This document shows positions 33,264-44,278 of a stretch of DNA of 64,000 nucleotides, in pieces; within the stretch, counting starts at the first letter, position 1; each line of letters starts with the position of its first letter. The stretch is taken from the NCBI RefSeq assembly GCF_024166365.1, contig NC_064830.1, positions 84,748,721 through 84,812,720 of the forward strand, given 5' to 3'. Source of the DNA: Elephas maximus indicus. Its lineage: Eukaryota; Chordata; Mammalia; Proboscidea; Elephantidae. Position numbers and translations under genes: made by a program. Under the pieces are notes generated by a model. It did no database searches, was not told the DNA's origin, and worked only from the letters and a program-made list of their open reading frames with translations.

Positions 33264-33417
33264 GGAGTCCTGGTGGTGCAGTGGTTAAGAGCTCAGCTGC
33301 TAAGCTAAAGGTCAGCGGTTGGAATCCACCAGTCACTCCTTGGAAACCCTGTGGGGCAGTTCTACTGTGTCTTATAGGGCTGCTATGAGCTGGAATCAAC
33401 GGCAACAAATTTGGTTG
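33264..33417 (+). repeat. AfroSINE
   Basis: ggagtcctggtggtgcagtg start; tggaatcaacggcaacaaat tail with a small deletion in the usual gactcgacgg segment. Inserted at the edge of the microsatellite; tacatatatatat-like sequence on both sides. Confidence 0.92.
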
Positions 33418-35730
33418 TGCACATATATAGATATATAGCTGTATATATGCTGCTTTTTCTTTTTATATATTATAAACAGCCCATTAACATTATTTTGCTT
33501 TTACAAACATTAATTTTCAGAGTTGGAAATGACTGTGAAAGAGTAGAAGTAAGCCACTTAAATTCTTAATGACAGGTAAAGCAGAGTTGCTATATGTCCA
33601 TAAAAAGTTGACATGCTAATATGAAAACAAGGCTAACAGGAATAGTCACAGATTTCAAGTGACTTCTTTCAGTAATGTAATCTAAAGTATTAATAGTTTA
33701 TCTTGATATAAACCTTTGCGATTATAAGCCTTTGAGATTAGGTTCATGTTCGAAGGATTTTTTTTTTTAAATGTGTGGCTAGAAAAAAATGTGGCTACTT
33801 TTTTTAAGCACTTGCCTTTTATTAAACTTAATGGAAAATGAATAGTGATCGCATATTAAAGCTAACACCAGCCTGACTCTTGCTTTTCCACTTTGAAATG
33901 TTGCTGTTTAGTAATTTCTTACGAAGTTGACTTGACCAGTATGAAACTTTTTCAGTTTAGTTTGCTATTTTTCAAGTCTTTAGTGATGAAAGATAGTAAT
34001 CAAGAAGGGAAATCCATTTAGATTTCAAAAGAAAATCTTCTGTGGAAATATTGGCACCTTAATGAATTTTTAACAAGTGTCTAAATGTTTTAACCTATGC
34101 TTGAAATGTCATATAAATGAAGCTGGTGGACTTCTTTTTCATGTCCTAAAAATTAAAATTAATAAAGACATATGATAATGTAGGGGAAATATATATCCAT
34201 TTTAGAAATGAGGGAAGGAGATGGGAAGGTCAGATATAGCCAGAAATGTGAAATTTCTGCCACAGGATACACATTTTAAAAATTTAAAAAGAAGAACAAC
34301 TCTCTTTCTTGAAAAAGTAGACTGACTCTTGGGAAGTAAAAGTAGGAGACCCTGGGCATTATGAACGTGTCATAATCTGTAGGGACAAAGGTGGGTCCTG
34401 GAACAAATGAGGAACATTCTCGTTCTCTCTGAAGTTACTTTAGCCTCTGCGAATCGTGTGACGGAAACTGCAGAGAGGAAACTTGAAATACAGGCTTCAG
34501 CACTGATGGGGCTAGGGGAAGATTCTAACCAAAATGGCTTTGATATAGCTGGTCTCATTTCCAGGAAGGAGGCCAGGTGACAGGCCTCATTCCTCTGGAT
34601 ATTACGGGGGGGAGGGGGGAGGACAAAAAACACTCAAAATAGACAATTTTCAAAGCAGTCTGGTATTGGTGCTAGAAGAGGCAAACACATCAGTGGAAAT
34701 GAGTACAACTCCAGGAATTGGCCCAAATAGAAAAGTATTTGTAACAGTTTTAACAAATGTGAAAAGGGTAGTTTTTCCAAGAAATAGCTTTGAAAGAACA
34801 GGATAAAAATTTAGAGAAAAAAAAAATTTTTACATCTTATTCTAAAATTTCAGATGGATTGAATATTTTTTGTTGAAAATTAATTTTATTACATAATTTA
34901 AGTGTTGGGCTTTTTTTTTTTTTTTTAAATCAGCCTTCTAGGATCACTTTCTCTTTAATAGGTTAGATCTTTATTTTTTCAAACTGGCCAGTCAATTGGA
35001 AACCCAGGATCTCCTCCAATATTCTCCTGATGATTTTTGTGCAATGTTTTCTTTTGGTTGGCTCCTTTTTGATTTCCTGATGTCTATTCCTGGTGCTGAC
35101 TCTTCCAATCTTGACTTCTCGCTCTAGTATGATCTCTACATAATTTTAATGACATTTCTCCCTGATTTTTCCAGAACGTCCTCATTTGACTATGCACAAC
35201 ATCATCCCTTCTTTCCTGTCCTACACCACGGGCTCTTCACCTTCCAAGTTATTTTACTGAACCAAATAGCAATTCTGAGATGAATTATGCCATTAGAGGG
35301 CAGAAGAAGCTGCAGTTAGTTCTTTAAAATAGCAACTCTTTTCTTCTCTCTACTTGTTTTTAATTATAAACTCAACGATAACAGATATACAAATGGTCAA
35401 CAAACATTGTAAAAAGTTAAACATCACTGGTAATAGAACCAAAATGCCAGTAAAACATAAGATTTCATTGCCTTCAGGTGTTTAGAGTTTTCTGTAGGTC
35501 CCAAACCAACCTGATGCTCCTTCCTCCCACCATCTTGACATTCCCACCAGGATATGCCTATGGTGGTTAATTTTTTCATGAAGTTTGCCCGGATCGTGAT
35601 ACATATACTCGATTTACAGGTTTTCTTTTTAAATTTTTTGTTTGTTTTTATTCAAGCAACCAATTTCAATTCTTTGCTAGTTGTTTATAAAACAACAAAA
35701 AACTTGATCTATAAATAATATACTTTGGTA
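33418..35730. other. Intergenic, nothing recognised
   Basis: AT-rich, no gene found. A G-rich run (gggggggaggggggagg) lies near 34605. Open frames here are short and lack any family signature. Confidence 0.45.
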
Positions 35731-35732
35731 GT

Positions 35733-36197
35733 TAATTTCATGTGTCAAAATGGCTAGGCGGTGGTTCTTGGTGGTTTGGCAGATACTGGACTGGTTGCTG
35801 TCCCATAATGTAATAGCCTTCCATTTATGTGACCTGATGTAATCAACCCATCAGTTGAGAGGGGAGTTTCTTTGGGGATGTGGTCTGTCTCCACAATACA
35901 AATGGATTTTCTGGCAGTGTTAGTTCTCTTCTTGACCTGGCACTCTCCTCATCACCTGACCTCCAGTTTCTGGGACATAAACCTGTGGAAATCTCTGGCC
36001 TGCCACCTGCCCTGCAGATTTTGGATCTGACAGCCCCCGAAATCCTATGAGCCAACTGAGGCCCCTAGCCTGCCACCTGACCTAAAGATTTAGGACTTGC
36101 CAGCCCCTACATCCGTGTGAGCCATTTCTTTGAGGTAAATCTATCTATCTATATATCTCCTGGTTTTGCTCCTGTAGAAAACCCAACTAGAACACAT
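35733..36197 (+). repeat. Old mammalian interspersed repeat, LTR-like, family uncertain
   Basis: Has the order seen in a common mammalian repeat: gttaatttcatgtgtcaaaa at the left, gcctgccacctgccctgcag with gccagcccctacatccgtgt in the middle, and a right end resembling tctggagaaccctgactaat (here cctgtagaaaacccaactag). I cannot name the family with certainty. Confidence 0.5.
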
Positions 36198-36379
36198 ACT
36201 CGTGTTATTTCTTGATTTTTCAATTTGAGGTACTAGTTACTACTGACTTTCTACAATGAAGACAAATGAGGGCCCCCAGCCTCTCCCCACCCCCCACCCC
36301 CACCCCGACACGTATCTACCCTCTCCCATCTTCCAAATAAAAGCTTTACCATTGGGTTAAATTAAAACGTGTTCCAAAA

Positions 36380-36429
36380 ACCTTTTGGTTCCCAGCTGAG
36401 CACTTAACCACTGCACCACCAGGGCTTCT
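36380..36429 (-). repeat. AfroSINE head fragment
   Basis: Only the tRNA-like head in reverse: aaccttttggttcccagctg, cactgcaccaccagggcttc. Confidence 0.8.
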
Positions 36430-36430
36430 T

Positions 36431-36650
36431 AAAATGATGTACAGATTCAGTGCAATCGCTATCAAAACCCAATGAAGTTTTTCACAGAACTAGAAAAACC
36501 CATCCTAAAATTCATATGGAATTTCAAGGGTCCCTGAATAGCCAAAAGAATATTTAAAAAGAACATGTTACCGGATTCACACCTCCTGCTTTCAAAACTT
36601 ACCATAAAACTACAGTAATCAAAACAGTGCAAAGCTGCCGTAATGATAGA
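36431..36650 (+). mobile_element. L1 ORF2 fragment
   Basis: Resembles the 3' part of L1 ORF2: acagattcagtgcaatcgct, atcctaaaattcatatggaa, cctgaatagccaaaagaat, ctacagtaatcaaaacagtg. Broken coding frame. Confidence 0.8.
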
Positions 36651-36668
36651 CATAGATCAACGGGGCAG

Positions 36669-36839
36669 ACAAAAGTTTGGCAGTTTAAACCTATCAGCCA
36701 CTCCGCAGTAGAAAGATGTGACAGTCTGCTTCCGTGAAGATTACAGCCTTAAAACCCTATGGGGCAGTTCTACTCTGTCCTATAGGGTCACTCTGAGTCG
36801 GAATAGACTCGATGGCAACGGGTTTGATTTTTGGTTTTA
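36669..36839 (+). repeat. AfroSINE, long type, 5'-truncated
   Basis: Begins within the B-box region, includes the agaaagatgtgacagtctgc / cttccgtgaagattacagcc block and ends gatggcaacgggtttgattt. Confidence 0.92.
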
Positions 36840-37045
36840 TGTAGTCCTCCATACTATCAGAAACAGAATCTTCCAATTTACTTCTTAACCACTATCATCA
36901 GACTTCCACAACTTCAAATTCCATGGAAACCGTTCTTCCAAAGCCCCTGATGAGCAGGAGGCAACTGCCAAATTCCATGGATACCATTTCAATTAGGATA
37001 CGTGTTCAACCACAAGCAATAAAATACCTGACTAAAAGTGGCTTA

Positions 37046-37260
37046 CCATATTTTTATGCAAATAATACGCACCTTCTACATTTGTTCGCCAACCACACCC
37101 TCCCCCCACCAAGGTATTTTCATAAGTGCAGCTATGTTAATTCTTTTTACATGTTGCTGTAAAAAAACGAACATAATGTGCTTATGAAAATACCTTGTGG
37201 GGGGAGGGCACAGTTGGCAAACAAACATAGAAAACCTGCGTTATTTGCGTGGAAATGTGG
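37046..37260. mobile_element. 215-bp palindromic MITE-like element
   Basis: The left arm (caccaaggtattttcataag, ccaaccacaccctcccccca) is repeated as reverse complement in the right arm (cttatgaaaataccttgtgg, ggggagggcacagttggcaa). Outer ends ccatatttttatgcaaataa and ttatttgcgtggaaatgtgg also pair. TA dinucleotides flank both ends (37044-37045, 37261-37262). No coding capacity; family not recognised. Confidence 0.8.
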
Positions 37261-37267
37261 TACACCA

Positions 37268-37484
37268 TAACCAAAAACAAATCAGTTGCTGCCAAGTCAA
37301 TTGCAACTCACGGCAACCCCATGAGTGTCAGCATAGAACTGTGCTGCATAGGGTTTTCATGGCTGTAACCTTTTGGAACCAGATCCCCAGGCCTTTCTTT
37401 TGAGGCACATCTGGGTGGGTTTGAACCCCCAGCCTTTCAGTTAGTAGTCAAGCACTTAACCATTTGCACCACCCAGGGACTCCA
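37268..37484 (-). repeat. AfroSINE, long type, diverged
   Basis: Reverse strand: aaatcagttgctgccaagtc, gcatagggttttcatggctg, tttgaacccccagcctttca, accatttgcaccacccaggg. Longer than usual with small insertions. Confidence 0.88.
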
Positions 37485-37950
37485 AGGCTTAAACCATAAA
37501 GACACATTTTTTTTCTAAGAAGTTCTAGGGTCAGTTAGGTAACTCAGTTCCATCAAGGACCTATGTTTCTTCTGCAAGCTGGCATCCTCAGTACACCAAT
37601 GATGTTTTTCACCTCATATCACATGATGGTTGCCTCCCATGACCACATCAAAGTAGGAAAAAGGTGGCAATTAAGAAAAGAACCTTTTTCTCATAGGCCT
37701 CTCTCTTTCCAGAGGCTCCAAGCAGACAATCCTTTCACTCTTCTTGCAAGAACTGTGGCATGCCCACCCCCGAAACAATCCCTGGTATAGTAGAATAGAG
37801 CCACCTCTGGGGCTGAAAACATTGCTGTTGGAACAATTATGGGGTTCTGTTAGCAAGGAATATGAGTTATTGAAATTCTTAAGACCTCTGTCCTGAGGTG
37901 CATGTTGTCCAGGGGAGGCAACAAAAACACAAACAGATATACAGGGATGG

Positions 37951-38010
37951 ATTACCCAATAAACAAGGTAAGCACACGATTAATTGTGCTTACTTACTAA
38001 CCTGTTTATG
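37951..38010 (-). repeat. 60-bp unit, left copy (inverted)
   Basis: Reverse complement resembles the two units at 39187-39243 and 39278-39345 (shared gtaagtaagcaca and tactgggtgat-like cores). It lies just outside the RTE insertion. Confidence 0.7.
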
Positions 38011-38045
38011 CATGCCATTTCACTCCTTTTTTTTTTTTTTTTTTG

Positions 38046-39155
38046 ATGACTGAACACTAACGATCAAAGACCAGATGAGTTGTGAAATGACATCAAGGAC
38101 ATCATCACAAGTTATGGATAACACTGCAAAGAATGGGCATTCCAGAACACTTAATTGTGCTCATGAAGAACCTGTACTTAAACCAAGAGGCAGTCATTCA
38201 AACAGAACAAGGGGATATTGAGTGGTTTAAAGTCAAGAAATGTGTGTGTCAGGGTTGTATCCTTTCACCGTACTTATTCAATCCGTACGCTGAGCAAATA
38301 ATCTGAGAAGCCAAACTACATGAAAAAGAATGTGGCATCAGGATTGGAGGAAGACTCATTAACAACCTGCGTTATGCAGATGACACAACCTTGCTTGCTG
38401 AAAATGACGAAGACCTGAAGCACTTACTGATGAAGATCAAAGACTACAGCCTTCAGTATGGATTACACCTCAACATCGAAAACAAAAATCCTCAAAACTT
38501 GACAAATAAGCAACATCATGATGAACAGATAAAATTGTTTAGAACTTCATTTTACTTGGATTCACAGTCAACACCCATGGAGGCAGCAGTCAAGAAATCA
38601 AACAATGCATTGCATTGGGCAAATCTGCTGCAAAAGACTTCTTTAAAGTGTTAAAAAACAAAGATGTCACTTTAATAACTAAGGTATGCCTGACCCAAGC
38701 CATGGTACTTTTAGTCACCTCCTATGCATGTGAATACTAGACAATGAATAAGGAAGACCAAAGAAGAATTGATGCCTTTGAATTACGGTGTTGGTGAAGA
38801 ATATTGAATATACCATGAACTGCCAAAGGAACAAACAAATCTGTCTTGGAGGAAGTACAGCCGGAATGCTCCTTAGAAGCAAGGATGGCAAGACTTCACC
38901 CTACATACTTTGGACATGTTATCAGGAGGGACCATTTCCTGGAGAAGGACATCATGCTTGGTAAAGTGGAGGGTCAGCATAAGAGAGGAAGACCCTCGAT
39001 GAGGTGGATTGACACAGTGGCTACAATAGTGAGCTGGAGTATAGCAAGGATTGTGAGGATGGCACAGGACCTGGCAGTGTTTCGTTCTGTTATACATATG
39101 GTAGGTACCTATGGGTTGGAACTGACTCGACGGCACCTAACACTAATAACGCTAA
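38046..39155 (+). mobile_element. RTE-type LINE, 5'-truncated, reverse-transcriptase remnant
   Basis: Conceptual translation across broken frames shows RT motifs: QGCILSPYLFN (about 38248-38280) and RYADDTTLLAEN (about 38371-38406), whose YADD is the catalytic motif, then a C-terminal domain remnant (FGHVIRRDHFLEKDIMLGKV, KRGRPSMRWIDTVA). Stops and shifts make it a pseudogene. The 3' end gaactgactcgacggcacct resembles the AfroSINE tail. RTE/BovB-class elements are known from Afrotheria; the class call rests on motif pattern. Confidence 0.85.
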
Positions 39156-39186
39156 TCTGTACTGCACAATTTCAGTGGGTGTACTA

Positions 39187-39345
39187 CAGACTAGTAAGTA
39201 AGCACAACTAAGCCTATGCATACCTTGCCTACTGGGTGATCAGTCCCTGGGTGAAACCCATGTGAAATTGTGCACTGCAGATTAGTTAAGTGAACACAAC
39301 TAAGCCCGTGCGTACTTTGTTTACTGCACTTACTGGTTAATCTGC
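39187..39345 (+). repeat. 60-bp units, two direct copies
   Basis: cagactagtaagtaagcaca with ctgggtgatcagtccctg (39187-39249) and cagattagttaagtgaacac with ctggttaatctgccctgctg (39278-39350) are direct repeats. Both are inverted relative to 37951-38010 on the other side of the RTE. Confidence 0.7.
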
Positions 39346-39904
39346 CCTGCTGAGATATAGCAATTGCAAATTTCACAGCCACACAAACTCAGGTGTGCAA
39401 AAATGGAAATCGTCTTTGTCTATACCCAAACCCAATTTCTACCCTAAGACCCCATTCTGTCTCACATAGAAAACTAATCTGTCATATCCATGTAAACTCA
39501 GTCATGGGTACTAATTAGTACTCAAGCACTAATCAACTATGTCTGCTACAGACACCTTCTCTGCCCTTATTGTCGAAGACTGTAGAAAGCCAATCTGATT
39601 TGGAACAGGGCTTTTCACTGCTGCCCATCTGCTCCCAAAGCACCTTCCTCCTTTGATCAAACAGGCCTTGAAGCTGCAAAATGACAGTAAATCTCACTAC
39701 CTCTCTCTAAGGAAAGTGGGTCCATGCAATTTGCTTGTTTGTTGATTCAAGTGAGCATCAGGGCTTAGTATCAACCCTAGGGAGGAGGAGGGTAATGAGG
39801 GGAAGATCTTTCATTTGACTTTTTAAAATCTGAGGCACAGAAGAATGTCCCAGGTGACTGAGTTTAGATGAAAGCAACTAGATTAAGTTTCCTATATTGG
39901 GCAG

Positions 39905-40076
39905 AGGAAACCCTGGTGGTGTAGTGGTTCAGTGCTACAGCTGCTAACCAAAGGGTTGGCAGTTCAAATCGACCAGGTGCTCCTTAGAAACCCTATGGGG
40001 CAGTTCTACTCTGTCCTATAGGGTCGCTATGAGTTTGGAATCGACTTGATGGCAATGGGTTTGGTTTGGTTTTGGT
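39905..40076 (+). repeat. AfroSINE
   Basis: aggaaaccctggtggtgtag start, gcagttcaaatcgaccagg B-box region, tail tcgacttgatggcaatggg then T/G-rich sequence. Confidence 0.95.
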
Positions 40077-40559
40077 ATACTGGAAGAACAGGGTGGGGAG
40101 GGAGGGCTAGGGAAGTGAAGTTCAAGTGCGGAAAAACAGAGGATTTACATTTTTGCATACCCAAGACTGTGTGACTTTGATATTTGCATCTGCTACGTTT
40201 GTTTGTGTGTTTTCGGCTGCCTCTAAGAGGCAGCAGGTACCTCAAGGCCAGAAATCTTGTCTTCTGCATTTCTGTAATACCTCGTCCCTCCCTGTCTCTT
40301 CCTTCTTGGTGCCTAGCACAAGACCTGGGACGTAGTAGCTACTACTCCACAAAAGTGTCTGTTCATTTTTCATTATTTTGGTGGATGAATAAATGCGCAA
40401 AGGAGGTTACACAATGGGAGGAAGCAAGGCCAACAGATTTTTAAACTGTATCCTGATTTAGGAGAAAAACATAGAAATGCGTGCAGAGGTACACGCACAC
40501 ACGAAGAGGAAGAGAGAGATCTCTGCAGACAGAGCAAAGCTACCTTCCCTTAAGTAAGG

Positions 40560-41700
40560 AGACAGCCTAATCAGAGAGCCAGAGGGGCCCCACCTGACTG
40601 CTGCTGCAGCTGGGGGAAAAAAGGGGGGGCGGGACTAGAAGGTTCAGCTGGAGCAGTCTCCCCTTCTCTTGCCGTTCCCCACCTCCACCCGGCTGCCCTG
40701 TGAGCCTGAAAGCTGTGGGGAGGGGAGGCAGCCAAGCTTTCCAGAACGAGGCAGGATGGTGTGAGCTCAAACGCCCAGCAATTGCTGGAGCAACGGTGGC
40801 GACACTTGAGTTATTCACAAAGGCTGGGATTCAAATGAGGCTGGCGTTGCTCCAAGTCGCAGTAGCTTAGGAGGAGAAAGGCGGATTAAGTATTCATCAA
40901 GATTTTAGCGTCGCATGGGCTCCGAGGGGTCTCCGTCTGCATCTTTCACTCGATCGTGGATTTTTGGGGAGGAGGGGGCTCCCCCAGAAGCACTTTGTCC
41001 GTCAGTCCGGGAGCCGGCGGTGGGGGTGGGAGCTGGAGTTAGGCCGATTTTTTTCTCGTCACATGATGGGGGACCTGTATCATGTGATGACTCCGGTGAT
41101 GTTGGAGGCAGCATGTGACTCCCAGGGCTACGTGGGCTCAAAAACAATTTAAATACAAAAACATAAGCAGGTTCCCCTCCTCTCCTTTGCCTTTTGGTCT
41201 GGCTCTCCCTACCTTCGGGTTGGTGCCTGACTAGATGGAAATCCCGTCGCCTGGCAGCCACTAACCTGTGAACGCCGGGTACCTGGGAAGCAGGCCCCAC
41301 TGCGGGGGCTCCAGGAGCCCGGCCCCGTCCTTGGCCGCCCACTGACTCCCAGCCTGGTAAGTTACTGAGCACTTTGAGCAATTACGTGTGGAGCTGACCT
41401 CGACCGCCTCATTAGCATGCTCAGGGCGCCCTTGTTGGGCACGTTGGGAGCCAAGTGCCGGCTCAGGGGAGCTGCAGCTCTCCGGCCTGGCGAGCAGACG
41501 CAGCTGTCCTGGGGGCACAGCTGTGCTGGCTACGCTGGGTGGAGGGAGCTTCGCCTCCCCTCCCCAGCCAGTCTCTCCTCCATCCTCTGTCCCCTCAGTG
41601 TCCCTTCTCAGAGTCTCTCTCCTCTCAGCCTCTCTTACCTCTCTCCTCCCTCTCCACTCTCCTCTTGTTTTTTAGTCTCCCGTGCTTTCTGTCTGTGGAT
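40560..41700. promoter_or_regulatory. GC-rich CpG-bearing region, candidate promoter
   Basis: A sharp compositional change from the AT-rich surroundings. I count about 35 CpGs between 40900 and 41560, with a GC-box-like gggggggcgggac near 40623. Three E-boxes cluster at 41059-41117. A strong donor (cctg|gtaagt) lies at 41356/41357. Overlapping open frames on both strands look like composition artefacts. A first exon of a non-coding or downstream transcript on the + strand is possible; no gene identity is claimed. Confidence 0.5.
41059..41117. promoter_or_regulatory. Three clustered CATGTG/CACATG E-boxes (M-box type)
   Basis: TCACATGA at 41059-41066 and its reverse complement TCATGTGA at 41080-41087 are exactly 21 bases apart; a third, GCATGTGACT, has its CATGTG at 41112-41117. 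The first two match the MITF/TFE M-box. Confidence 0.5.
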
Positions 41701-41788
41701 ACCTATAGCTTATGATCTTCCTGTCCAGAGCCTGAAAGATCAGCTTCTAAGGACTTGGTGGTTGGAAATGTACTAATTGTCCCTTCTA

Positions 41789-41945
41789 GGGAGCCCTGGT
41801 GGCTCAGTGGTTAAGGGCTCGGCTGCTAACCAAAAGGTCAGCAATTTGAACCTAGCAGGCACTCCTTGGAAACCCTATGGGGCAGTTCTACTCTGTCCTG
41901 TAGGGTCGCTGTGGGTCAGAATTGATTCAATGGTGATTGGCACGG
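41789..41945 (+). repeat. AfroSINE with perfect 10-bp target duplication
   Basis: ggagccctggtggctcagtg start; gtcccttcta flanks at 41779-41788 and 41946-41955. The tail is diverged (attgattcaatggtgattgg). Perfect duplication suggests a fairly young insertion. Confidence 0.95.
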
Positions 41946-42424
41946 GTCCCTTCTACGTTTTGGTTTTTCCACTAAGACCACGTAGATTGCCCAGTTCCTG
42001 ATATGTCTGTGGTGAGGGTGATTGATATATTTCTTGGGGTCATCACAACTGTTCCTTAGCTGGATGTCTGTTGGCCTGAGGTCCCAGCTCCACTGGGGCA
42101 CCAGTGAGTGAAGGGGGGGCAGTGACAGCAGTTGGGAAATGGTGCTTCCTGACCCCCCACTCCCCTATGTCTGACTTTGTGTGGGAGAAAGTCAAAACCC
42201 AGTGCTCAGTGGTTAGGGCTCACTCAGGTGTCATGGGGCATCTTGCAGAGCTGGCTCAGAGTTTGAGGCCACACCTCTGCAGAATAAGGCAGAGCGTTGG
42301 CTGGAAAACTGGCCATGGGAAAGCTGAATGTAAATGGAGTCACAGTAGTGTCTATAGCCACCAAGGAAGGAGAGACTGGTGATATCAGAAGCTGCTGGTT
42401 GACCATTATGTTGGCATGCTGACA

Positions 42425-42630
42425 TCTATTCGGCAGGAAATAGGTAACAATTATTGAGCAAAATCTGCCCAACAACACAATGAATAGGTGCTATTATTGT
42501 ACCCTTTTTAGAGGTGGGGAAACTGAGACACAGAGACATTATGTCACTTGCTTAAGGTCACTCAGCTAGTAAATGGCAGAGCTAGGATTTGAACCCAGAG
42601 AGTTTTTCTCCAGAGCCTGCACAGTTAACC
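42425..42630 (-). repeat. MIR element
   Basis: Reverse-strand MIR: gaggtggggaaactgagaca, tgcttaaggtcactcagcta, aatggcagagctaggatttg and aaccc. An open frame over it is a repeat artefact. Confidence 0.85.
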
Positions 42631-42857
42631 ACTGTGGTAAACTGCCTCACAAGATAGCTATCCAACAGTTACTAAGTAACAGGTACTGTGCAAGGTTTGG
42701 GGTCATATTTGTAAATAAATCAGAGACACCCCCACTCCCATGGAGTTTGCAATTTTAGCGAAGGTAGCTATTAAACAAATCATCACACAAGATGATATGT
42801 TATTTCAAGTTGGGGTACTTTCTATGACAGGAAATAATAAGGTATTATGAGAATATA

Positions 42858-43023
42858 GGAGCACTGGTGGCGTAGTGGTTAAGAGCTACAGCTGCTAACA
42901 AAAAGGTCGAGAGTTCGAATCCACTAGGTGCTCCTTGGAAACCCTATGAGGCAGTTCTACTCTGTCCTGTAGGATCGCTATGAGTCAGATCGACTCGACG
43001 GCAACGGGTTTTTTTTTTTTTTT
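42858..43023 (+). repeat. AfroSINE
   Basis: aggagcactggtggcgtagt start, agttcgaatccactaggtgc B box, gactcgacggcaacgggttt tail with a T run. Confidence 0.95.
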
Positions 43024-43035
43024 AATAAGGATATA

Positions 43036-43238
43036 AGAAGCCCTGATGGTGCAGTGGTTAAGTGCTCGGCTACTAACCAAAAGGTCGGTGGTTTGAACCC
43101 ACCAGCCACACTGCGGGAGACAGATGTGGCAATCTGCTTCTGTAAAGATTACAGCCTTAGAAACTCTATGAGGCCATTCTACTCTGTCTTAGTGTCGCTA
43201 TGAGTTGGAATCCAGTCGATGGCAATGGGTTTTTGCTT
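43036..43238 (+). repeat. AfroSINE, long type
   Basis: Follows the previous copy by 12 bases in the same orientation; includes ctgcgggagacagatgtggc / ttctgtaaagattacagcct. A further tail fragment (cttggaatcaatttgatggc) lies at 43249-43287. Confidence 0.93.
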
Positions 43239-43289
43239 TAAATATATGACTTGGAATCAATTTGATGGCAGTGTTTTTGTTTTTGTTTT

Positions 43290-43690
43290 AAATGGGTGGG
43301 TGAATATGTAACAGGGTACATACATTAGTGAGGAAGGAGGAAGCATTGGTCAAAACAGGCCTCTGATCATGTAATTTAAGTTGGGACCTGAGATAGAAGC
43401 AGGAGCCAACCAGATGAAGAGTCAGGAAGAGCATTCCAGACAGAGGGACTAGCATGTGTGAAGTCCTTGAGGTGAGAAGGGGCCAGGGCCACTTGAGGAG
43501 GAGCAAGAATCCTCGTGTCTGAGCACGGAGCGTGAGTGGGACCACACTAGGAGAGGAAACTATCCAGATATGCGGGGGCCCTGAAGGCCATCGTAAGTGA
43601 TTTTTATTTCATCTCACCATCAGTGAGCAACCATTTAAATACTTTAAGTGGGAAAGCTGCATGATTTGGTTTGCTATGGAAAGACCACTT
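43290..43690. repeat. Old interspersed repeat, family uncertain
   Basis: Text such as gaagagcattccagacagag, gcatgtgtgaagtccttgag and ctgaaggccatcgtaagtg resembles a common, very old mammalian repeat also seen at 44.7-46.2 and 60.6-61.4 kb. I cannot assign the family. Confidence 0.5.
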
Positions 43691-44180
43691 CCTCAAGTGG
43701 TGTATCTGTTAGTTTTGCTGTATGACAGACCACTCCAAAACTTAGTGGTTTAAAACAACGATCATTTATAGCTCATTGTTCTGCGACTTGGCAATTTCAG
43801 CTGGAATCATCTGGGCAGTACATCTGTTCTTGCCTGGGTTCACTCATGTGGCTAGTCAGTTAGCAGGTTGGCTGGGGGCTGGTTGATCTTAGATGGCCTC
43901 ATTCACTTGTCTGCTGATAAGCAGGGGCATTGAAATGATGTGTCTCCATGTGTTTCCATATCTAGCAGGCTAGCGTAGCCTTCTGCTCATATATGACAGC
44001 TGAGATCCAAAGGCACCTGAGAGGGGAAGCCCCAATGCCCAAGCACTTTTCAAGCATCTACTTGCATCATGTTTGCTAGTGCCCCATTGATCTAAACGAG
44101 TTAAATTAGCAAGCCCAGATTTAAGGGATAGGAATATATACCTCTCCATGAGAGGAGCTACAAAATATTATGTTCATTTT
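43690..44180 (+). repeat. MLT1-like LTR
   Basis: tgtatctgttagttttgctg start, ccactccaaaacttagtggt, ttaaaacaacgatcatttat, tggctgggggctggttgatc, ctagcaggctagcgtagcct and gagaggagctacaaaatatt match the layout of a mammalian MaLR-type LTR. Confidence 0.75.
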
Positions 44181-44278
44181 TTTTCCAGCCCACTGCATGA
44201 ATTCAGAAGGAATGCCATCTCCCTCTAATTTTGGGAGGAACTTAAAGCTAATAGTTTGCTAAGGCTGGAGATGAGCTT

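Noticed and set aside
38391..39211. ORFs as protein genes
   Set aside because: They are pieces of RTE LINE coding sequence and its 3' region, broken by stops.
33188..39345. CRISPR-like arrays from repeated units
   Set aside because: Repeats are microsatellite, SINE or transposon-derived; there is no regular spacer pattern and the DNA is mammalian.
40905..41776. Long overlapping ORFs on both strands in the GC-rich region (up to 158 residues)
   Set aside because: GC-rich DNA has few stop codons; several frames are open at once and none shows a domain or family signature.
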